Shown here: positions 36,398-45,528 of the stretch, piece by piece
Layout: each line of letters starts with the position of its first letter
Numbering within the stretch: the first letter of the stretch is position 1
Assembly: GCA_031963445.1 (NCBI GenBank)
Contig: JASSUH010000001.1
Span: forward strand, 2,418,001-2,482,000
DNA from: JASSUD01 sp031963445
GTDB taxonomy: Bacteria; Pseudomonadota; Gammaproteobacteria; Burkholderiales; Burkholderiaceae
Reading direction: 5' to 3'
Length of the DNA stretch: 64,000 nt
Notes under the pieces: model-generated
Databases searched by the model: none
What the model was told of the DNA's origin: nothing
The model's input: only the letters and a program-made list of their open reading frames with translations
Made by a program: the position numbers and the translations under genes

Positions 36398-36401
36398 GCA
36401 T
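36377..36401 (-). promoter_or_regulatory. Putative IscR type 1 binding site, promoter-distal
   Basis: 25 bases matching the type 1 consensus at 23 positions (half sites CTTGACTA and TGTCAGCTAT). It covers the -35 box and is separated from the proximal site by 2 bases. Confidence 0.75.
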
Positions 36402-36637
36402 CAGATGCTGCTGAGCTTCGCGCGCGTTCAAATTCAACGCTGTCTTAACGAGGCGTAGTTTCAAACAGATTGATACAGAATTTTTCTCTAATTAAAAATA
36501 GGATTTTTGGAGAGGAAATTCAGCATCCAGAGGCACATTAAAAATATATAATTTGCCATTAAAAAAATAAATAATATTAATTTCAGAAAATAAATTATCT
36601 TTAATAAAAATTAATATTAATAAACAAGAGAGATAAA
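36402..36637. other. AT-rich region upstream of the plus-strand orphan
   Basis: About 236 bases. The second half is extremely AT-rich and probably holds the promoter of the gene that follows; no single pair of boxes can be singled out. AAGAGAGA at 36626-36633 is the ribosome site. Confidence 0.4.
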
Positions 36638-37462
36638 GTGTGCCTTTTTCCATCGATCATTAATTTCATGAGCAACGTTAATTTATTTTCACAACTAAAA
36701 TCACGAGACACACACGCGGGACAATCATCGCAAAAAATAAATCTCCATCAACTACCTGAGCCACATCAAAAAGAGATAGCCTCAAAAAAAATATCAAATT
36801 TAGAAGAAAGAGTTAATAAATTAAATAATATTTTTGATATTCAAGAAGTTGAAATTAATTCAAGCAACTTGGTAAATTCTTCTGTTTCTGACTATTCAAT
36901 GGATGATTTGAAACAGAAGGTTTGCTCATTGCGCACTCAACTTCTGGATTTAGGGTGTGTGATTACAGAGCAGATGGTCAAAAATATGTTAGGCATTAAA
37001 CCTAGTGAAGCAACTAATCACTTAAATGATGAAAGCGAAGGTAGTGAATTAATGACTAGTATCAGGATACTAAATGATTTTCTAATTTTTTTAGAAAATC
37101 AAGCTGACCGACTCAAAAAACCTAGAGCGCTATCAGAAAAATCTGCCAAAACAGATATTCACCCTTTCTTCCAGAAAGTATCTATTGATAACGCCTCTCA
37201 TCCTTATATTTTTACTTTAAATATTCGCTTAGCTATCTTAAATGAAAAATTCTCTGACTTAGAGGCAAACCAGACGCCATACACAGGCTTAAAAACCGCT
37301 AGTATTTGCCTAAGCAGAATATCTCACGACATAGGTCCGAGAGCATATAAAATACTTGAGGAAGTTTCAAAAACGCATGAAAAAATTGATGACGCTCCTC
37401 AGCAAATAAAGAGTGCAAAAAGTAAAAATTTAGAAAACGCGATAGCTAAATTTGGCTTTTAA
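36638..37462 (+). CDS. Orphan AT-rich hypothetical protein
   Basis: Not recognised. 274 residues starting at a GTG 4 bases after AAGAGAGA; the ATG at 36668 (MSNVNLFSQ) is an alternative without a ribosome site. The protein is polar and helical, rich in Lys, Asn, Ser and Ile, with coiled-coil tendency at 50-75 and 115-155. No signal peptide or membrane helix. It is clearly more AT-rich than the housekeeping genes on both sides and on the opposite strand, which suggests transfer or a fast-evolving effector-type gene between the isc and leu loci. Confidence 0.65.
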   Translation: MCLFPSIINFMSNVNLFSQLKSRDTHAGQSSQKINLHQLPEPHQKEIASKKISNLEERVNKLNNIFDIQEVEINSSNLVNSSVSDYSMDDLKQKVCSLRTQLLDLGCVITEQMVKNMLGIKPSEATNHLNDESEGSELMTSIRILNDFLIFLENQADRLKKPRALSEKSAKTDIHPFFQKVSIDNASHPYIFTLNIRLAILNEKFSDLEANQTPYTGLKTASICLSRISHDIGPRAYKILEEVSKTHEKIDDAPQQIKSAKSKNLENAIAKFGF

Positions 37463-37616
37463 AATAAAATTTCTCCTACATAAAAATTGAGGAGAGAGAA
37501 AGCCAAGAAAATGCTAAGGAGGTACTGAATAAATTGTGGGCGACGCGATATCACACCGCTTTCACTTTATTCAGCACTTTCTACGTGCAGGATAATTGTC
37601 GCTTAAATGCTACCAA

Positions 37617-37718
37617 GGAACCTCTGCAAAACCCCTTGGGCGGCGTTATGCCTCCTTGCCGTACTAGTTGTACTGTCTGCGTCCGCATGTCTTGCCCAAG
37701 GGGTTTTGCAGAGGTTCC
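37617..37718. repeat. Family B long palindrome (B2) after leuA
   Basis: Arms begin GGAACCTCTGCAAAACCCCT and pair almost perfectly. The centre is CCTTGCCGTACTAGTTGTAC then TGTCTGCG. It is nearly identical to the copy at 56718-56823. It ends 5 bases from the leuA stop codon. Confidence 0.9.
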
Positions 37719-37722
37719 CCCA

Positions 37723-39279
37723 CTAAATTTCGATGTGTAGCGTTTGCGGATTTAACCTAGCCGTTTTCGCTTGCAATTTATTCAGTGCAGCCAAATAAGC
37801 TTTGGCTGAAGCTGCAATGATGTCTGGATCAGTGCCTACTCCATTCACAATCCTACCCGCCTTGGCAAGCCGCACAGTGACTTCGCCTTGCGCCTGAGTA
37901 CCAGCGGTAATCGCGTTCACCGAATACAGTAGCAGTTCAGCGCCGCTGTTAATGTATTTTTCAAGGGCATTAAAAGTGGCGTCGACAGGGCCATTGCCTG
38001 CCGCTTCACTGATGATTTTTTCCCCGTTAATCGATAACTCAATCTGTGCTTGTGGTGCTGCACCAGTCGCTGAATTCTGCGCCAGTGATATAAATTTGTA
38101 ATATTCATCGCAAGCATCAGCTATCTCTTTATCAGAGACCAACGTGATGATGTCTTCATCATGAATTTCGGCTTTACGATCAGCTAACTCTTTAAAGCGC
38201 GCAAAAGCTGCATTGAGTGCTTCCTCATCTGGCAATTCGATGCCCAGCTCATGTAAGCGTTGCTTAAATGCGTTACGTCCGGATAATTTGCCAAGCACAA
38301 TTTTATTAGTGCTCCAGCCTATATCTTCAGCCCGCATAATTTCGTAGGTATCTCTGGCTTTTAAGATACCGTCTTGATGAATCCCTGATGTGTGAGCAAA
38401 CGCATTGGCGCCGACTATGGCTTTATTCGGCTGGACATTAAAGCCCGTAATATGCGAGACGAGCTTTGAGGTCGCCAAAATTTGTGTCGTATCGACCCCA
38501 ACTTCTAGCCCAAAATAATCTTTACGCGTGCGTACCGCCATCACGACTTCTTCAAGCGCTGTGTTACCTGCTCGCTCGCCTAGTCCATTAATCGTGCATT
38601 CGACTTGACGCGCTCCCCCTATCTTGACCCCTGCTAGCGAATTGGCCACCGCCATGCCCAAATCGTTATGGCAATGTACCGACCAAACCGCTTGCGCCGA
38701 GTTAGGCACGCGTTCACGCAATGTTTTAACTAAATAGCCAAACTCTTCGGGCAACCCATAACCTACTGTGTCAGTGATATTGATAGTGGTTGCACCTTCT
38801 GCAATCACAGCCTCTAAGACACGACATAGAAAATCTAACTCTGAGCGGCTGCCATCTTCCGGCGAAAACTCTACATCCGACGTAAATTTCCGCGCATGAC
38901 GCACAGCTAGACGCGCATGCTCTAATACCTGTTCAGGTGTCATGCGCAGCTTTTTTGCCATGTGCAGCGGTGAGGTCGCAATAAAAGTGTGAATACGTCC
39001 ACGTTGAGCTTCGCGCAGCGCTTCGCCAGCACGCTCGATATCTTTCAGATTGGCCCGCGCAAGACTACAAACAATACTGTCTTTGACATTAGCTGCAATT
39101 GACTGAACCGCCTCAAAATCTCCAGGTGAACTAGCAGCAAAGCCCGCCTCAATCACATCGACGCGTAAACGTTCTAATTGCTTAGCGATAAGAATTTTTT
39201 CTTCTTTGGTCATCGAGGCGCCGGGTGACTGCTCGCCATCGCGCAACGTCGTATCGAAAATAATTAATTTTTCTGCCAT
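37723..39279 (-). CDS. leuA: 2-isopropylmalate synthase
   Basis: First step of leucine synthesis: acetyl-CoA plus 2-oxoisovalerate gives 2-isopropylmalate. 518 residues: TIM barrel with FDTTLRDGEQSPGASM (8-23), SVHCHNDLGMAVANS and HTSGIHQDG metal/substrate motifs, then the C-terminal allosteric domain that binds leucine. In Burkholderia leuA follows the ilv-psd-pssA genes, as here. Confidence 0.97.
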   Translation of the reverse strand: MAEKLIIFDTTLRDGEQSPGASMTKEEKILIAKQLERLRVDVIEAGFAASSPGDFEAVQSIAANVKDSIVCSLARANLKDIERAGEALREAQRGRIHTFIATSPLHMAKKLRMTPEQVLEHARLAVRHARKFTSDVEFSPEDGSRSELDFLCRVLEAVIAEGATTINITDTVGYGLPEEFGYLVKTLRERVPNSAQAVWSVHCHNDLGMAVANSLAGVKIGGARQVECTINGLGERAGNTALEEVVMAVRTRKDYFGLEVGVDTTQILATSKLVSHITGFNVQPNKAIVGANAFAHTSGIHQDGILKARDTYEIMRAEDIGWSTNKIVLGKLSGRNAFKQRLHELGIELPDEEALNAAFARFKELADRKAEIHDEDIITLVSDKEIADACDEYYKFISLAQNSATGAAPQAQIELSINGEKIISEAAGNGPVDATFNALEKYINSGAELLLYSVNAITAGTQAQGEVTVRLAKAGRIVNGVGTDPDIIAASAKAYLAALNKLQAKTARLNPQTLHIEI

Positions 39280-39314
39280 AGCAGGTCAAAGTAATAAGGA
39301 AGATAAGTTATTAA

Positions 39315-39358
39315 AGAACCTCTGCATAAACCCGAGGGACGGTGTTATGCAGAGGTTT
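39315..39358. repeat. Internally deleted family B palindrome (B7)
   Basis: Only the outer arms remain (AACCTCTGCATAA and TTATGCAGAGGTT), with a short loop (ACCCGAGGGACGGTG region). It lies between pssA and leuA. Confidence 0.75.
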
Positions 39359-39384
39359 AAGAATATTTATGAAGCAAGTTTTAG

Positions 39385-40260
39385 TTATTCTGGACTTTCA
39401 ATTTTTTGCCCATTCTCGACTTTCTGTCCTCGAGTACGTAACGCACGAATGGCCCAGTACACATAACCTGAAAATCCATAGAGGATAAACAGACAGAACA
39501 AAACGATCGGTGGATCAGACGAGATCAGCACAAATGCAATGACGACTAATAAGATCACCCCAAATGGCACCCTATGTCGCACGTCTAGCGCTTTACCGCT
39601 GTAAAACGGCGCATTTGAAACCATTGTCATGCCTGAATAAAGCGTTAATGCAAAAGCTAGCCACGGCAGCCAAGCCAGGTTGATCGGCATCCGGTTATCC
39701 ACTACCAACCAGACAAAGCCCGCAATCAATGCAGCGGCAGGGGGACATGGCAAACCTTGGAAGAAGCGATGATCAACTTTATGCAAATTGGTATTGAAAC
39801 GTGCCAAACGCAAAGCGGTGCATGCGCAATAGATAAAGGCAGCGAGCCAACCCCAGCGGCCCAAATCCTTCAACATCCATTCATACATCAGCAATGCTGG
39901 CGCAACACCGAATGAGACCATATCGGACAAGCTATCGTACTCCGCGCCAAATGCACTCTGCGTTTTTGTCAGACGCGCAATACGGCCATCCATGCCATCA
40001 AATACCATCGCGGCAAAAATAGCGATGGCCGCATATTCGAAATGCGCGTTCATGGCTTGCACAATGGCAAAGAAGCCACAGAAAAGAGCCGCCGTCGTAA
40101 AAGCATTAGGCAACAAATAAATGCCGCGCTGTCTTAGCAAACGTTGACGTCCAACGCGCAAAATTTCGCTCTTAACGTGCTCTGTTTTCGGTTTCCGACG
40201 AAATGGCCGAGGGAAACGCGTTACGTTATGTTGAGTATGACGAGGTTTGAAAACAGCCAT
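39385..40260 (-). CDS. pssA: CDP-diacylglycerol--serine O-phosphatidyltransferase
   Basis: Inner-membrane CDP-alcohol phosphatidyltransferase making phosphatidylserine. 291 residues. The family motif D-G-x2-A-R-x8-G-x3-D-x3-D appears as DGMDGRIARLTKTQSAFGAE then YDSLSD, followed by several membrane helices. The N-terminal 45 residues are very basic. psd, the next enzyme for phosphatidylethanolamine, lies directly upstream. Confidence 0.95.
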   Translation of the reverse strand: MAVFKPRHTQHNVTRFPRPFRRKPKTEHVKSEILRVGRQRLLRQRGIYLLPNAFTTAALFCGFFAIVQAMNAHFEYAAIAIFAAMVFDGMDGRIARLTKTQSAFGAEYDSLSDMVSFGVAPALLMYEWMLKDLGRWGWLAAFIYCACTALRLARFNTNLHKVDHRFFQGLPCPPAAALIAGFVWLVVDNRMPINLAWLPWLAFALTLYSGMTMVSNAPFYSGKALDVRHRVPFGVILLVVIAFVLISSDPPIVLFCLFILYGFSGYVYWAIRALRTRGQKVENGQKIESPE

Positions 40261-40404
40261 CCTGTACTCCTCTAAAATCTTTTTATAACCTACCTTAAGA
40301 AGACGCTAAATAAAAGGAGAGCAGCAGCTTAACCAACTACAGCCTCACAGCAACTATTAGTTGGCGCTCCTTGCGCCCGATTTATTTAACGTTTCCGTAG
40401 ATTG

Positions 40405-41043
40405 TCAAAATTCAGCCAGTATCGTTGAGCTTGCGTGCACTTTGTCACCGATCGATACGCATGGCTTACTGCCGAGCGGTAAATAGACATCAACGCGCGA
40501 ACCAAAACGAATAAAGCCATACCGCTGCCCACGCGCTAACGTATCTCCAACGCTTGAATAACAAAGAATGCGGCGCGCAATCAAGCCTGCAATTTGTACC
40601 ACCGTAACGGTGTGCGCAGTAGGGGTAGAAATAACCAATGCATTACGTTCATTTTCCAGCGAGGCTTTATCTATTGCAGCGTTGAAAAATGATCCTGGAA
40701 AGTACCCGGCGTGCACGATGACGCCATCGACTGGCGAGCGCTGCGAATGAACGTTAAGCACATTCATAAAGACGCTAATTTTCAGTGCTTCACGATTCGC
40801 ATACGGATCTTGGCAAGTTTGCACAGCAACCACGCGACCATCAGCCGGGCACAGCACAGCATTTGGTTGTGCTGGGATGAGGCGAGGTGGGTCACGGAAA
40901 AACTGCAAAACAAACAACGTCACCAACCAAAGCGGCCAGGCCCAACCAAAGCCCACTAATACATTAACGAAAAATGCAGCAGCAGCAGCAATAATGATGA
41001 AAGGCCAGCCTTCGCGGGCAATAATTGGATGCGGGTAGTTCAT
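40405..41043 (-). CDS. psd: Phosphatidylserine decarboxylase proenzyme
   Basis: Makes phosphatidylethanolamine from phosphatidylserine. 212 residues, the short type. Self-cleavage is expected at G181-S182 (RFGSR), generating the pyruvoyl group. Two membrane segments lie near the N-terminus, and NVHSQRSPVDG is the conserved core. Pairs with pssA downstream. Confidence 0.95.
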   Translation of the reverse strand: MNYPHPIIAREGWPFIIIAAAAAFFVNVLVGFGWAWPLWLVTLFVLQFFRDPPRLIPAQPNAVLCPADGRVVAVQTCQDPYANREALKISVFMNVLNVHSQRSPVDGVIVHAGYFPGSFFNAAIDKASLENERNALVISTPTAHTVTVVQIAGLIARRILCYSSVGDTLARGQRYGFIRFGSRVDVYLPLGSKPCVSIGDKVHASSTILAEF

Positions 41044-41092
41044 CGAATAAGCTAATTAGAATAAAAATGAAATGTTAGGGGAAGATTAAATA

Positions 41093-41252
41093 ACCTGAGA
41101 ACAGGATCTTCAAAAGTGGGTTGTGTTGGGTTTCCTTCGTCACCCCAACCTACGAACTTGCCAAAATTGTAGGTTGGGGTGACGAAGGAACCCCAATATG
41201 CCTACCAAGCACCTCTCAACGCTTTCTGCTTAGAGAGCGCGAACAAGTCTTA
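41093..41252. repeat. Family A palindromic element A8
   Basis: Core 41124-41197, left arm of the TTCAAAAGTGGGTTGT type, right arm of the TACCAAGCACCTCTCAA type. It separates ilvC from psd. The right tip contains the ilvC stop codon (41250-41252). Confidence 0.85.
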
Positions 41253-42266
41253 ATTTTTCGTTTGATCAACTAATTTATTTTTAGCAATCCAAGGCATCAT
41301 AGAACGTAACTTACCGCCTACTTGTTCAATTGGGTGCCTTGCTGTCAAACGGCGCTCTGAAGCTAATACTGGGCCACCTGCACGATGTTCAAGAATAAAG
41401 CTCTTAGCGTAATTGCCATTTTGGATGTCTTTCAACACGGCACGCATCGCTTTTTTAGTCTCTTCAGTGATAATGCGTGGGCCAGTGACGTATTCACCGT
41501 ACTCAGCATTATTTGAAATGGAATAATTCATATTGGCGATGCCGCCTTCATAAATTAAATCAACGATTAGCTTTAATTCATGCAAGCATTCAAAATAAGC
41601 CATTTCTGGTGCGTAGCCAGCTTCCACTAACGTTTCAAAGCCAGCTTTAATCAACTCAACCGCACCGCCGCACAAAACAGCTTGCTCGCCGAATAAATCA
41701 GTTTCTGTTTCTTCGCGGAAATTTGTCTCAATGATACCGGCCCGGCCACCACCGTTTGCCACTGCATACGACAGAGCCAAATTGCGCGCTTGGCCTGAAC
41801 GATCTTGCGCCACAGCGATCAAATGGGGTACGCCGCCGCCTTGTGTATAGGTCGAACGTACTGTATGACCAGGGGCTTTCGGCGCAATCATAATCACATC
41901 AAGGTCGCTACGCGCAGTGATTTGACCATAATGAATATTAAAGCCATGGGCAAACGCTAACGCTGCACCTTCTTTAAGATTAGCTTCTACTTCACCGTAA
42001 TAAACTTCAGCAATCAGCTCATCAGGCAAAAGCATCATCACAATGTCAGCGCCCTGCACGGCTTGCGCCACTTCTTTCACATCCAAGCCTGCATTCACCG
42101 CTTTTTGCCATGAAGTACCATTTTTACGCAGTCCCACGGTCACTTTCACACCGCTATCGTGCAAATTAAGGGCGTGCGCATGGCCTTGCGAACCATAACC
42201 AAGAATTGCAACTTGCTTGCCCTTGACTAAAGAAAGATCAGCATCTTTATCGTAATAAATATTCAT
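41250..42266 (-). CDS. ilvC: Ketol-acid reductoisomerase
   Basis: NADPH-dependent isomeroreductase of valine and isoleucine synthesis. 338 residues, the short class I form. The NADP fold contains AILGYGSQGHAHALN (20-34), followed by PKAPGHTVR, DLFGEQAVLCGG and the all-helical knotted domain with ECLHELKLIVDLIYEGG. Ends in QTKN, with the stop codon inside an element tip. ilvH lies 23 bases upstream. Confidence 0.98.
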   Translation of the reverse strand: MNIYYDKDADLSLVKGKQVAILGYGSQGHAHALNLHDSGVKVTVGLRKNGTSWQKAVNAGLDVKEVAQAVQGADIVMMLLPDELIAEVYYGEVEANLKEGAALAFAHGFNIHYGQITARSDLDVIMIAPKAPGHTVRSTYTQGGGVPHLIAVAQDRSGQARNLALSYAVANGGGRAGIIETNFREETETDLFGEQAVLCGGAVELIKAGFETLVEAGYAPEMAYFECLHELKLIVDLIYEGGIANMNYSISNNAEYGEYVTGPRIITEETKKAMRAVLKDIQNGNYAKSFILEHRAGGPVLASERRLTARHPIEQVGGKLRSMMPWIAKNKLVDQTKN

Positions 42267-42289
42267 CGTGTTCCTTTACAAACAAGTTC

Positions 42290-42784
42290 TTAAATTTTTA
42301 GAATGCGTTCGCCGCGACCTATACCAGAAGTACCTGTACGAACAATTTCTAAAATACTAGTAGCCTCTAACGCTTCAATAAAAGCATCCAGCTTAGCGCC
42401 TTTACCACAAAGCTCAATCGTGTAAGTTTTCTCAGTCACATCGATAATGCGGCCGCGAAAAATATCGGCCATGCGTTTGACTTCTTCGCGTTCTTTGCTG
42501 CCAGCAGCTCTAACTTTAAGCAGCATAAGCTCCCGCTCAATATGCGCGCCTTCAGTCAAATCAACGACTTTCACGACTTCAATTAAGCGATTCAAATGTT
42601 TGGTCATTTGCTCAACCACCTCATCAGAAGCCAACGTAACCAAGGTCATGCGTGACAGCGAAGGGTCTTCTGTGGGGGCCGCCGTTAAAGTTTCGATATT
42701 GTAGCCACGTGCAGAAAAAAGCCCGACTACTCGCGAGAGTGCGCCAGGTTCATTTTCCAGCAGAATTGAGATGATGTGCTTCAT
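42290..42784 (-). CDS. ilvH: Acetolactate synthase small (regulatory) subunit
   Basis: ACT-domain subunit giving valine feedback control to the catalytic subunit. 164 residues from the ATG at 42784 (MKHIISILLENEPGALSRVV), the usual family start; a TTG 3 codons earlier is unlikely. The ACT domain (NEPGALSRVVGLFSARGYNI) is followed by a C-terminal domain. The stop codon lies in a short tip-like sequence (AACAAGTTCTTA). Unusually, ilvB is 718 bases upstream rather than adjacent. Confidence 0.95.
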   Translation of the reverse strand: MKHIISILLENEPGALSRVVGLFSARGYNIETLTAAPTEDPSLSRMTLVTLASDEVVEQMTKHLNRLIEVVKVVDLTEGAHIERELMLLKVRAAGSKEREEVKRMADIFRGRIIDVTEKTYTIELCGKGAKLDAFIEALEATSILEIVRTGTSGIGRGERILKI

Positions 42785-42801
42785 GCTATTCAATTAATTA
42801 C

Positions 42802-42905
42802 AAGAACCTGTTTACGATCTCTAAGCAGAAGGCGCTCAGAGGTGGTTGGTAGGCATGTTGGGGTTCCGTATTTAATTAAACCCTTCACCCCAACCTACGA
42901 TTCTT
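42802..42905. repeat. Family A half-element (A9) upstream of ilvH
   Basis: Left tip (AAGAACCTGTTTACGATCTC) and arm of the GGTTGGTAGGCAT type, then one core unit (42857-42897) of the TTTAATTAAA variant. The right half is missing. It begins 18 bases from the ilvH start codon. Confidence 0.8.
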
Positions 42906-43084
42906 TGATTAAATAAGTGCAATGGATCTACCTTGCGCTCACACATAATAAATTTTGACTTGGCACATACCTTGCTCAATTAAAGTACGGCAGTTAAATT
43001 TATATTCTTGTTTAGCTACACAGACTTTCCTCTTACTGCCGCGTTTAAGCTCTGCTTAACGAGGGAATCGATTAAGAGGCTATT

Positions 43085-43279
43085 ATGACAGAGCATAAGA
43101 GTGACCATACCGATAAACGCGGTTTTGCATCGATGGACCCAGCAAAGCAACGTGAAATCGCTTCAAAAGGTGGACACGCCGCACAAGAAAAAGGTACAGC
43201 TCATCACTTCAGTTCAGAGGAAGCCAGAGCAGCAGGCCATAAAGGCGGTAAAGCCTCCCAAGAAAAACGGCATCACTAA
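43085..43279 (+). CDS. KGG-repeat stress-induced protein
   Basis: 64-residue very hydrophilic protein of the GsiB/YciG (con-10) type, associated with general stress or desiccation tolerance; the mechanism is unknown. Two KGG repeats are visible: REIASKGGHAAQEKG and AAGHKGGKASQEKR. A good ribosome site AAGAGG lies 7 bases before the ATG. It is in opposite orientation between ilvB and ilvH, and ends before a bidirectional terminator. Confidence 0.9.
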   Translation: MTEHKSDHTDKRGFASMDPAKQREIASKGGHAAQEKGTAHHFSSEEARAAGHKGGKASQEKRHH

Positions 43280-43416
43280 GCTTTAGTAATCCTTTAAAGC
43301 AACATTGAGGTTTAACATCATGGCACCACCTATTTAGTTACCAACCTATCCACTAATAGTTAGCTGTTAGTGCCATAAAAATAAATCAGCTAATGTTTTG
43401 CTATTGAATTAATTAC

Positions 43417-43446
43417 AAAAAAGGTCGACTCGAGCGGCCTTTTTTT
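43417..43446. terminator. Bidirectional terminator between the KGG gene and ilvB
   Basis: AAAAAAGGTCG pairs with CGGCCTTTTTT (one G-T pair) around a 7-base loop, so both strands read stem then T-run. It lies between converging genes. Confidence 0.8.
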
Positions 43447-43501
43447 ATATTGAGATGGTTTTAATGCGCTTTGTAAACTTTACTTTCGGCGACAGCGATT
43501 T

Positions 43502-45262
43502 TTACAAATCCTCTGCGCCTAACAACATCTCAGTAATACCCTGCCCTGCTTGCACCATCGGCCAAACGTTTTCTTGCTGATCAGTTTGAAAATCAAGAAA
43601 TACCGTACGATCTTTCAGCGCTAACGCTTCTCTAAGCGCTGGCTCAACATCAGCCGTTTTCTCAATGCGCATACCGACATGGCCATAAGCCTCAGCCAAT
43701 TTGACAAAGTCTGGCAACGCTTCCATATAAGAGTGCGAATAACGCTTTTTGTACTCGATTTGCTGCCATTGCCGCACCATGCCTAAGTAACGATTATTTA
43801 GCGAAATAATTTTTACAGGCGTGTCATGCTGCAAACAGGTAGACAGTTCTTGAATGCACATTTGAATCGAACCTTCGCCGGTAATGCATACCACTTCGTC
43901 ATTTGGGTAGGCCATTTTGACGCCCATGGCAGCCGGCAGGCCAAAGCCCATCGTGCCTAGTCCCCCCGAATTAATCCAACGGCGCGGCTCCTCAAATCGA
44001 TAATATTGTGCGGCCCACATTTGATGCTGGCCCACATCAGAACAGACGAATGCTTTTCCTTCGGTTAACTCATAAAGCTTTTCGATCACGTATTGCGGCT
44101 TGATGATTTCGCTGTGGCGATCGTATTTCAAGCAATCGATACTGCGCCATTCCTCGATTTGTTGCCACCAAGCAGCGTGCGCCGGGTTCTTTTCTAATTT
44201 CATCGTGCGTAGCTGAGCAAGCAATTCTGCTAACACTGCTTTGACATCGCCGACGATTGGGATCTCAACTTTGACTCGCTTGGAAATCGAAGAGGGATCA
44301 ATATCAATATGAATAATTTTGCGTGGCACCGATAAAAAGTGCTCTGGATTACCAATCACACGGTCATCAAAGCGTGCCCCAATAGCAATCAACACATCAC
44401 AGTGCTGCATCGCCATATTGGCTTCATAGGTACCATGCATGCCCAGCATGCCGAGAAATTTTTTATCGGATGCGCGATACCCCCCCAAACCCATTAAGGT
44501 ATTGGTCACTGGGTAGCCTAGCAAATCGGCAAATGCGTTCAATTCGGGCGCTGCGTCGGCCAGAATGACACCGCCGCCAGCATAAATATAAGGACGTTGC
44601 GCCGCCAATAGCGCTTTGAGGGCTTTACGAATCTGTCCAGGGTGGCCTTGCGTCACTGGGTTATATGAGCGCAATGAGATACTTTGCGGATCTTCAAAAC
44701 GACACGGCGCTTTTGAAATGTCTTTGGGGATATCAATTAAGACTGGGCCAGGGCGGCCACTGCGGGCAATATGAAAAGCTTTGCGCACCGTCACGGCTAG
44801 CTCGCGCACATCTTTGACTAAGAAATTGTGCTTAACACATGGGCGTGTGATACCGATCGTGTCGCACTCTTGAAAAGCGTCTTGGCCAATCGCCGCGCAT
44901 GGCACCTGACCACTAATCACAACTAACGGCGATGAATCCATATAGGCTGTCGCAATGCCCGTTACGGCATTGGTCGCGCCCGGGCCAGACGTCACTAAAC
45001 AGACACCGACTTTACCTGTTGCGCGGGCATACGCATCAGCTGCATGCACTGCAGCTTGCTCGTGCCGCACCAGGATATGCTGAAGCTTATCTTGCTTGTA
45101 CAGCTCGTCGTAAATGTACAGGATCGAGCCGCCGGGATAACCCCAAATGAATTCAACTTGTTCTTGAACCAGCGCCTCAATTAGCACTGTTGCACCAATC
45201 GACTGGTGCTCTGGGTCAAATGCGGTAGACGTAGTCTCAACGGAGGGGCTAAACACTTCCAT
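43502..45262 (-). CDS. ilvB: Acetolactate synthase catalytic subunit, biosynthetic
   Basis: ThDP-dependent enzyme making acetolactate or acetohydroxybutyrate. 586 residues. The N-terminal PYR domain has GYPGGSILYIYDEL (39-52) and LVTSGPGATNAVTGIATA; a central FAD-binding domain follows. The C-terminal PP domain has the ThDP/Mg motif GEGSIQMCIQELSTCLQHD then NNRYLGMVRQWQ. The first 20 residues are a non-conserved extension (MEVFSPSVETTSTAFDPEHQ). Confidence 0.97.
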   Translation of the reverse strand: MEVFSPSVETTSTAFDPEHQSIGATVLIEALVQEQVEFIWGYPGGSILYIYDELYKQDKLQHILVRHEQAAVHAADAYARATGKVGVCLVTSGPGATNAVTGIATAYMDSSPLVVISGQVPCAAIGQDAFQECDTIGITRPCVKHNFLVKDVRELAVTVRKAFHIARSGRPGPVLIDIPKDISKAPCRFEDPQSISLRSYNPVTQGHPGQIRKALKALLAAQRPYIYAGGGVILADAAPELNAFADLLGYPVTNTLMGLGGYRASDKKFLGMLGMHGTYEANMAMQHCDVLIAIGARFDDRVIGNPEHFLSVPRKIIHIDIDPSSISKRVKVEIPIVGDVKAVLAELLAQLRTMKLEKNPAHAAWWQQIEEWRSIDCLKYDRHSEIIKPQYVIEKLYELTEGKAFVCSDVGQHQMWAAQYYRFEEPRRWINSGGLGTMGFGLPAAMGVKMAYPNDEVVCITGEGSIQMCIQELSTCLQHDTPVKIISLNNRYLGMVRQWQQIEYKKRYSHSYMEALPDFVKLAEAYGHVGMRIEKTADVEPALREALALKDRTVFLDFQTDQQENVWPMVQAGQGITEMLLGAEDL

Positions 45263-45377
45263 GATTCACCTTGCTAATTTTCGGTAAAAAATTATTCGGG
45301 TTGCGCTGGACATAAGCTCGTGGCTCAACTCCAAGCAATAAACACTTAAAAGGTATGCGTTTTAATTTGTTACGACC

Positions 45378-45528
45378 TTTCAATTAGGCAGAGCTAATCT
45401 CATAGGTTGGGGTGACGCAGGACCCCCAACACAACCTATATGAAAACTTTATCCTAACTACCGCCGCAGCATGTTGGGGTTCCTGCGTCACCCCAACCTA
45501 CAGTTCTTTTCAATTAGGCTGCGCTAAG
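45378..45528. repeat. Family A element (A10) flanked by a duplicated ppsA 3' end
   Basis: Core arms ATAGGTTGGGGTGACGCAGG and its complement (variant GCAGG) lie between about 45402 and 45501. They are bordered by imperfect 21-base direct repeats, 45378-45398 and 45508-45528. The second repeat is the genuine end of ppsA, including its stop codon. Confidence 0.75.
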
